Positions 33,597 through 40,964 of a stretch of DNA of 40,964 bases are shown here, in pieces (position 1 is the stretch's first letter; each line of letters begins with the position of its first letter). The position numbers and the translations under genes are program-made. This DNA is from Kiritimatiellia bacterium. GTDB lineage: Bacteria; Verrucomicrobiota; Kiritimatiellia; CAIVKH01. The stretch is taken from assembly GCA_025054615.1 (NCBI GenBank), contig JANWZO010000020.1:1-40964 (forward strand), given 5' to 3'. The notes beneath the pieces were generated by a model. It did no database searches, was not told where the DNA came from, and worked only from the letters and a program-made list of their open reading frames with translations.

Positions 33597-34591
33597 GCCG
33601 GGTCGCACAATCTGTCTACTGGATCGGCCGCTACATCGAACGGGCTGAGAACATCGCCCGCTTTGCCGAGGTGAATCAATATCTGACGCTCGACCTGCCG
33701 CCAGGCGCCGGCGAACAATGGGAGCCGCTGATCGACATCACGGGGGACCGGGCCGAATTTTTCGACAGGTACGGCGAAGCGACGCGCGAGAATGTGCTGC
33801 GGTTTCTGACGTTCGATACGCGCTATGCCAATTCGATTGCCTCCTGCATCCGCCGCGCGCGCGAGAACGCCCGCTCCGTGCGCGACGTCATTACGCTTGA
33901 GCTGTGGGAGCAGATTCACCGGTTTCACGAGATGATCACAGCGGCGGCCGAGCGATTTTCCGGCGGCATGATCCCCTATGAGTTTTACTCGCAGGTCCGC
34001 AACGCGAGCCATCTGTTGCACGGATTGGCCGATGACACCATGTCCCACGGCGAAACCTGGCACTTCTTGCGCCTCGGCCGGATGCTCGAGCGAGCCGACA
34101 AGACCGCGCGGCTGCTGGATGTGAAATACTTCATCCTCCTGCCGTCCGTCGACGAGGTCGGCATGCCGTGGGACGACCTGCTGTGGTGCGCAGTGTTGAA
34201 ATCCGCCAGCGCGCTGGAAATGTACCGCAAGCGGTTCGGGCGCGTGCGGCCGGATCGAATCATTGAATTTCTTATTCTCGACCGGACGTTCCCGCGATCG
34301 GCGCTCTACTGCATCGACCGCGCGCAGGGCCACCTGCATGCCATCAGCGGAACGCCGGCGGGCGCGTTCCGGACTCCGCCCGAGCAGCAATTGGGCCGGC
34401 TACACGCGCGTCTGACCTATGCCCGCCCAGAAGACCTGGTGCTCGCCGGCCTTCACGAGGTGCTCGACGAGCTGCTCGCCGACCTCAACGCCATCAGCCG
34501 GGGAATCCACGACACCTATTTTTCACCTGGGCCTGCGACCATCCGCACGGAAGCCATCCTGGTCTACAACCCGCAGCAACAGCAGCAGTAG
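33590..34591 (+). CDS. alpha-E domain protein (DUF403, COG2307)
   Basis: A 333-residue, mainly helical protein. The opening [29 protein letters not shown] is the signature of the alpha-E family, with [25 protein letters not shown] and [34 protein letters not shown] downstream. Biochemical role is unknown; the family almost always accompanies the permuted ATP-grasp protein. The ATG at 33590 overlaps the previous stop by 7 bp, and the transglutaminase-like gene starts 9 bp after its end. A Gln-rich tail (PQQQQQ) closes the protein. Confidence 0.92.
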   Translation: MLSRVAQSVYWIGRYIERAENIARFAEVNQYLTLDLPPGAGEQWEPLIDITGDRAEFFDRYGEATRENVLRFLTFDTRYANSIASCIRRARENARSVRDVITLELWEQIHRFHEMITAAAERFSGGMIPYEFYSQVRNASHLLHGLADDTMSHGETWHFLRLGRMLERADKTARLLDVKYFILLPSVDEVGMPWDDLLWCAVLKSASALEMYRKRFGRVRPDRIIEFLILDRTFPRSALYCIDRAQGHLHAISGTPAGAFRTPPEQQLGRLHARLTYARPEDLVLAGLHEVLDELLADLNAISRGIHDTYFSPGPATIRTEAILVYNPQQQQQ

Positions 34592-34600
34592 CGCCAGCCC

Positions 34601-35440
34601 ATGCTGTTCAACGTGCGCCACACCACGCTCTACCGGTACAGCGCGCCGGCCCTGCTGGGTCCGCATGTGTTGAGGCTGTGTCCCCAGCAGGCGCCCGGTG
34701 TCCGCGTGATTCGCTGGTCGATTGATATCCGACCCAAGCCCGTTGGCGAGACTGACTACATCGACGATGCGGGAAATTTTGTGCATGCCGCCTGGTTCGC
34801 GGGCAGTACCGAATCCCTGAGCATCGCCACCTCGATCGAGGCGCGCACGATCCCGCGCAACCCGTTTGATTTCATCGTCACGAACCCCGGCGCGCTGGTG
34901 CTGCCCGCCAAGCTGGACCACGCGCGTCTATTGGCTCCCTATCTCAAGCCGGTCCAACAAAGCGGCGCCGTTGCGCGCCTGTCGGCAAAGCTTGCCAAGC
35001 AGGCCGGGTCGCGAACGCTCGAATTCCTCCGCATCGCCGCCGAGCACCTGGCCGGATTCCACAAGACCATTCGGGAGGAGGGCCCGCCCCAACCACCATC
35101 CAAAACTCTCGCCAGCCAAACCGGCGCCTGCCGGGATCTGACCGTCCTTTTCATGGACCTTTGCCGGTGGCAGGGCCTTCCCGCCCGATTCGTCAGCGGT
35201 TACTGGCGCGGTCGCCGCCCCGTGGATCGCCACCACCTTCACGCGTGGGCGGAAGTCTATTTGCCGGGCGCTGGCTGGCGAGGGTATGATCCGACCTGTG
35301 GACTGGCCGTCAGCGACGAGCACCTGCCGCTGGCAGCGGCGCCCGCCCCCGAAGGCGCCGCTCCGGTTGAAGGAACCTACGGCGGCGGTGCTATTGAATC
35401 CACGCTGTCCTGGCAAATCCGAATCGACGTCCGGCCGTGA
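34601..35440 (+). CDS. transglutaminase-like cysteine protease/amidase (COG1305)
   Basis: A 279-residue protein with the bacterial transglutaminase-like N-terminal beta domain (MLFNVRHTTLYRYSAPALLG) and the papain-like core. The catalytic triad is Cys177 in TGACRDLTVLFMDLCR, His214 in HLHAWAEVYLPG, and Asp230 in GWRGYDPTCG. Such proteins in this cluster are thought to cut or transfer amide bonds, possibly on the product of the ATP-grasp enzyme. It has no signal peptide, so it acts in the cytosol. Gaps of 9 bp to alpha-E and 12 bp to the Anbu gene indicate one operon. Confidence 0.93.
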   Translation: MLFNVRHTTLYRYSAPALLGPHVLRLCPQQAPGVRVIRWSIDIRPKPVGETDYIDDAGNFVHAAWFAGSTESLSIATSIEARTIPRNPFDFIVTNPGALVLPAKLDHARLLAPYLKPVQQSGAVARLSAKLAKQAGSRTLEFLRIAAEHLAGFHKTIREEGPPQPPSKTLASQTGACRDLTVLFMDLCRWQGLPARFVSGYWRGRRPVDRHHLHAWAEVYLPGAGWRGYDPTCGLAVSDEHLPLAAAPAPEGAAPVEGTYGGGAIESTLSWQIRIDVRP

Positions 35441-35452
35441 AAGGAGTGCTCT

Positions 35453-36217
35453 ATGACGTTTTGCCTCGGGATGAAAGTGAAAGATGGACTTGTTGGCATT
35501 GCGGACACTCGCGTGACATCCGGCACCGAGTGCATCCGGGCCCGGAAGATCTCAACCTATTTTGGCGACCGCTATGCCTTCTTCATGATGACGTCCGGGC
35601 TCCGCTCCGTCCGCGACAAGTCCCTGACCTATTTCGAGGAGGCGCTGGATGCGCGACTCGGCGAATGCGACAGGCTCTTCAAGGCCGTGAACCTCTTCGC
35701 CGAACAGGTCCGGCGCGTCGCCAAGGAGGACCGAGAGGCGCTGATGGCCTCCGGACTCCATTTCAACATCCACACCCTTATCGGCGGGCAGATGGCCGCC
35801 GACAAGGAGCACAAGTTGTTCCTGCTTTATCCTGAGGGAAACTGGGTCGAGGTCGGGCAGGGGACGCCTTATCACATCATCGGGGCCTCCGGCTACGGAA
35901 AGCCCGTCCTTGACCGAACGCTCAAATACACCGACCCGATGCGGTTCGCCCTGAAGGTCGGCTGCCTCGCTTTCGACTCCACCCGCATCAGCGCGGCCGA
36001 CGTGGACTTCCCCATCGACGTCGTGCTTTATCCGTCCGGGTCGTTCGAAATGATCGAGCACCGTTTCGAAAAACAGGACCTCGCGGACATGTCGGCGTGG
36101 TGGCAGGAACGACTTCGGAAATCCGTTTCCGAACTGCCGGAAAACTGGATGGAGACCCTGTTGTCTCGCGCCGCGGAGATCGACCCTCGACGCCAGATCG
36201 CTGTTCATCCCACCTGA
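35453..36217 (+). CDS. proteasome-type protease Anbu (bacterial proteasome-related, COG3484)
   Basis: A 254-residue N-terminal nucleophile hydrolase of the proteasome beta/HslV superfamily. MTFCLGMKVKDGLVGIADTR shows the family start: removal of Met exposes the nucleophile Thr2, with the usual D-x-R (ADTR) pairing. The core continues with KISTYFGDRYAFFMMTSG and HTLIGGQMAADKEHKLFLLYPEGNWVEV, then GYGKPVLDRTLKYTDPMRFALKVG. Known Anbu proteins form self-compartmentalised helical or ring assemblies without a dedicated unfoldase; their substrate is uncertain. AGGAG 6 bp before the ATG supports the start. It is the last gene of the cluster of ATP-grasp, alpha-E and transglutaminase genes. Confidence 0.93.
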   Translation: MTFCLGMKVKDGLVGIADTRVTSGTECIRARKISTYFGDRYAFFMMTSGLRSVRDKSLTYFEEALDARLGECDRLFKAVNLFAEQVRRVAKEDREALMASGLHFNIHTLIGGQMAADKEHKLFLLYPEGNWVEVGQGTPYHIIGASGYGKPVLDRTLKYTDPMRFALKVGCLAFDSTRISAADVDFPIDVVLYPSGSFEMIEHRFEKQDLADMSAWWQERLRKSVSELPENWMETLLSRAAEIDPRRQIAVHPT

Positions 36218-36536
36218 AGCCGAGCTTCGCTCCCGCGGAAAGACGCCCCCCTCGACAGGGTCTGCAAGAACCACCCACGTTCCGGCACGCTTGCCAGAAC
36301 CAGTCTGAACGCGCCTCCGAATCGACAGCCCGCGGTGTCTCTCGCTGGTGGACAACCGCGGCGGCCCGCACGGCGAACGGGAATCGCCATCACCGGAAAC
36401 CATCGCGACCTCCTCCGCCGCCAGTGGAGAGGCCGCCTAGCGCATGTCCAGCGCAAACCGGAGGGTCCCGCGTAAATTCCGCTTTCCTTAGTGCAGAAAA
36501 ATCAAAATCATCGCAGACCGTTGAGGAGCCCATTTG
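36218..36536. other. intergenic region before pyruvate carboxylase
   Basis: No gene, RNA or convincing terminator is visible in these 319 bp. The short open frames have arginine/proline-rich, shadow-like composition. The last 60 bp turn AT-rich and contain GAGGAG at 36523-36528, the ribosome site of pyruvate carboxylase. A promoter is likely in the AT-rich end, but no good -35/-10 pair stands out. Confidence 0.5.
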
Positions 36537-39995
<3,459 letters not shown>

Positions 39996-40107
39996 GCCGC
40001 CGTCCTGCGGCCGGCGTCCAAGTGCGTGACACGACGGGTGGCAGCGGGAAGGTCCGCGCTATCGGATGGTGGGGTCGCTACCTGACGCCGCAGGAACGGA
40101 GAGGAAG

Positions 40108-40964
40108 CTACGGATCGGATTCTTCCTCAAAATGCGCGCCGATCTGGCTCAGCGTTTCCCGCACCTTCTGATTCAGGGTCGATTCTCGGATTCCGCCCGA
40201 TGGCGAGCGCGCCGTCACAATGACCTCCACCTCCAGCTCCGCGCCGTCATTCCGTAGAGGACCAATGACCCCGCGCACGACATCCGTGAGTTTGTCCCAC
40301 GGTACCTGCGCATGCACCTTATAGAATCGAATGCCAGATTCGCTCGGTTGCGACGGCGAGCAGGCAGAGGCCGCTGTTTCTCTCACGGCAGTAGGTTCCG
40401 GCCCGGCTGCGACTGCACGCCCGCCTTCGGGTGGCGGAACGGCTTGGATTGCTGCCGCTCGCACGAGGATGGCCCCATCGTCCAGGTCGTCGGCCGAGAG
40501 TGCGACGCGGAAAAGGATCTCATCGCCCATGCGGATACCAAACAGGCCGTCCCGAACACCCTGCACAATAGCCTCCCGCACCACCTTCTCGCTCTCCAAC
40601 ATTGGCAGATGCGGATACTTCAAGAACGCCTCGACGATCTCGCCCACAGGTTTTTCGTTATCATCCGGCCGCAGCGCCTTCTCCAAGACTCGCCGCGGCG
40701 GCAACCGGCTCACCAACACATCCTCGGCGCGCAGAAAGTCCCCCACGCGTCGGGTCAGCAGCGACCTTTCCCCCACGGTCGGCAGTCCCAGATCAAACCA
40801 GGCCGCTTCCGTCCCGCCGGCCTTCGCCACGTGCCGATAGGTGCTGATTATCCGGAAGCCGATGCCGTCTTCGGCGTCCTTCATTTTGCTCATCAACCAC
40901 TGCTTGTTCTCTTCGTGTAATTGCTGGTGCAGCGTCCGATCTTCACGAATTGCGCGGAGGGCGA
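40108..40964 (-). CDS. C-terminal part of a DUF499-type ATPase, cut by the window edge
   Basis: The frame stays open from 40108 to the right edge, so at least 284 C-terminal residues of a larger protein are present; an in-frame TTG/ATG near 40896 is internal. Recognisable blocks are AIREDRTLHQQL...ISTYRHVAKAGG, RRVGDFLRAEDVLVSRLPPRRVLEKAL, FLKYPHLPMLESEKVVREAIVQGVRDGLFGI, and the ending VPWDKLTDVVRGVIGPLRNDGAELEVEVIVTARS...STLNQKVRETLSQIG. This layout resembles the C-terminus of DUF499 AAA-type ATPases, about 1000 residues long, which are often encoded beside DUF1156 methyltransferases and helicases in anti-phage loci. The ATPase domain lies outside the window. It converges on pyc, 112 bp apart, with nothing visible between. 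Assigned from memory of the family pattern. Confidence 0.6.
   Translation of the reverse strand, partial: ALRAIREDRTLHQQLHEENKQWLMSKMKDAEDGIGFRIISTYRHVAKAGGTEAAWFDLGLPTVGERSLLTRRVGDFLRAEDVLVSRLPPRRVLEKALRPDDNEKPVGEIVEAFLKYPHLPMLESEKVVREAIVQGVRDGLFGIRMGDEILFRVALSADDLDDGAILVRAAAIQAVPPPEGGRAVAAGPEPTAVRETAASACSPSQPSESGIRFYKVHAQVPWDKLTDVVRGVIGPLRNDGAELEVEVIVTARSPSGGIRESTLNQKVRETLSQIGAHFEEESDP

Noticed and set aside
36097-36480. open frames in the gap before pyc
   Set aside because: They overlap the end of the Anbu gene, are Arg/Pro/Ser-rich, and lack ribosome sites and recognisable motifs.

Overview
This is a GC-rich, gene-dense chromosomal window from a Gram-negative bacterium. Two predicted outer-membrane beta-barrels, a TPR lipoprotein and several Sec-exported proteins support the Gram-negative call. 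The gene mix resembles the Planctomycetota/Verrucomicrobiota group: paired SPFH proteins, pyruvate phosphate dikinase with pyruvate carboxylase, a tiny bS22/mS38-like protein, an Rsm22-type protein, a sigma-54 promoter and short intergenic repeat families. That placement (Verrucomicrobiota, perhaps Kiritimatiellae-like) is inference from content. I see no rRNA, tRNA, CRISPR array, transposase or integrase.

Layout. 1-485 is non-coding, with three copies of an 18-bp repeat and a candidate promoter. 567-3338 is pyruvate phosphate dikinase with its own terminator. 3493-7905 (minus) holds two coupled SPFH proteins and a Na+/Ca2+ exchanger. 8028-11364 (plus) holds two envelope beta-barrel candidates and a GH13 glycosidase. 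11550-15786 (minus) is a likely operon: a cobalamin-type binding protein, hisG, a 33-residue bS22-like protein and a large TPR lipoprotein. 15887-16070 is a hairpin followed by a five-copy palindrome array with 31-bp period. 16237-22927 includes citrate synthase, an alpha/beta hydrolase, an RluA pseudouridine synthase coupled to an Rsm22-family protein, long-form isocitrate dehydrogenase and an NTF2-like exported protein. 22968-25828 is an SbtA transporter, a divergent winged-helix regulator with a perfect palindrome at its start codon, and a purine permease. 25833-29475 holds a rhomboid/ClpP-class membrane protease pair, argC and a membrane-anchored small heat-shock protein. 29605-31789 is a fumarase/aspartase enzyme followed by an SdhC without sdhAB.

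32111-36217 is the most system-like part. An excellent sigma-54 promoter and a perfect 19-bp inverted repeat lead into a tight four-gene cluster: circularly permuted ATP-grasp, alpha-E, transglutaminase-like protein and the proteasome-type protease Anbu. This gene set is known but its chemistry is not settled; the sigma-54 control seen here is the informative addition. Pyruvate carboxylase follows. The right edge cuts a minus-strand gene whose C-terminal part resembles DUF499 ATPases, which are often found in anti-phage loci.

Metabolically the window is rich in the pyruvate/PEP/oxaloacetate node and the TCA cycle (dikinase, pyruvate carboxylase, citrate synthase, isocitrate dehydrogenase, possible fumarase, SdhC), although these genes do not form one operon. 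The stronger candidates for under-described biology are the palindrome array, the vault-like architecture of the SPFH pair, the sigma-54/inverted-repeat control of the Anbu cluster, and the cut DUF499 gene.
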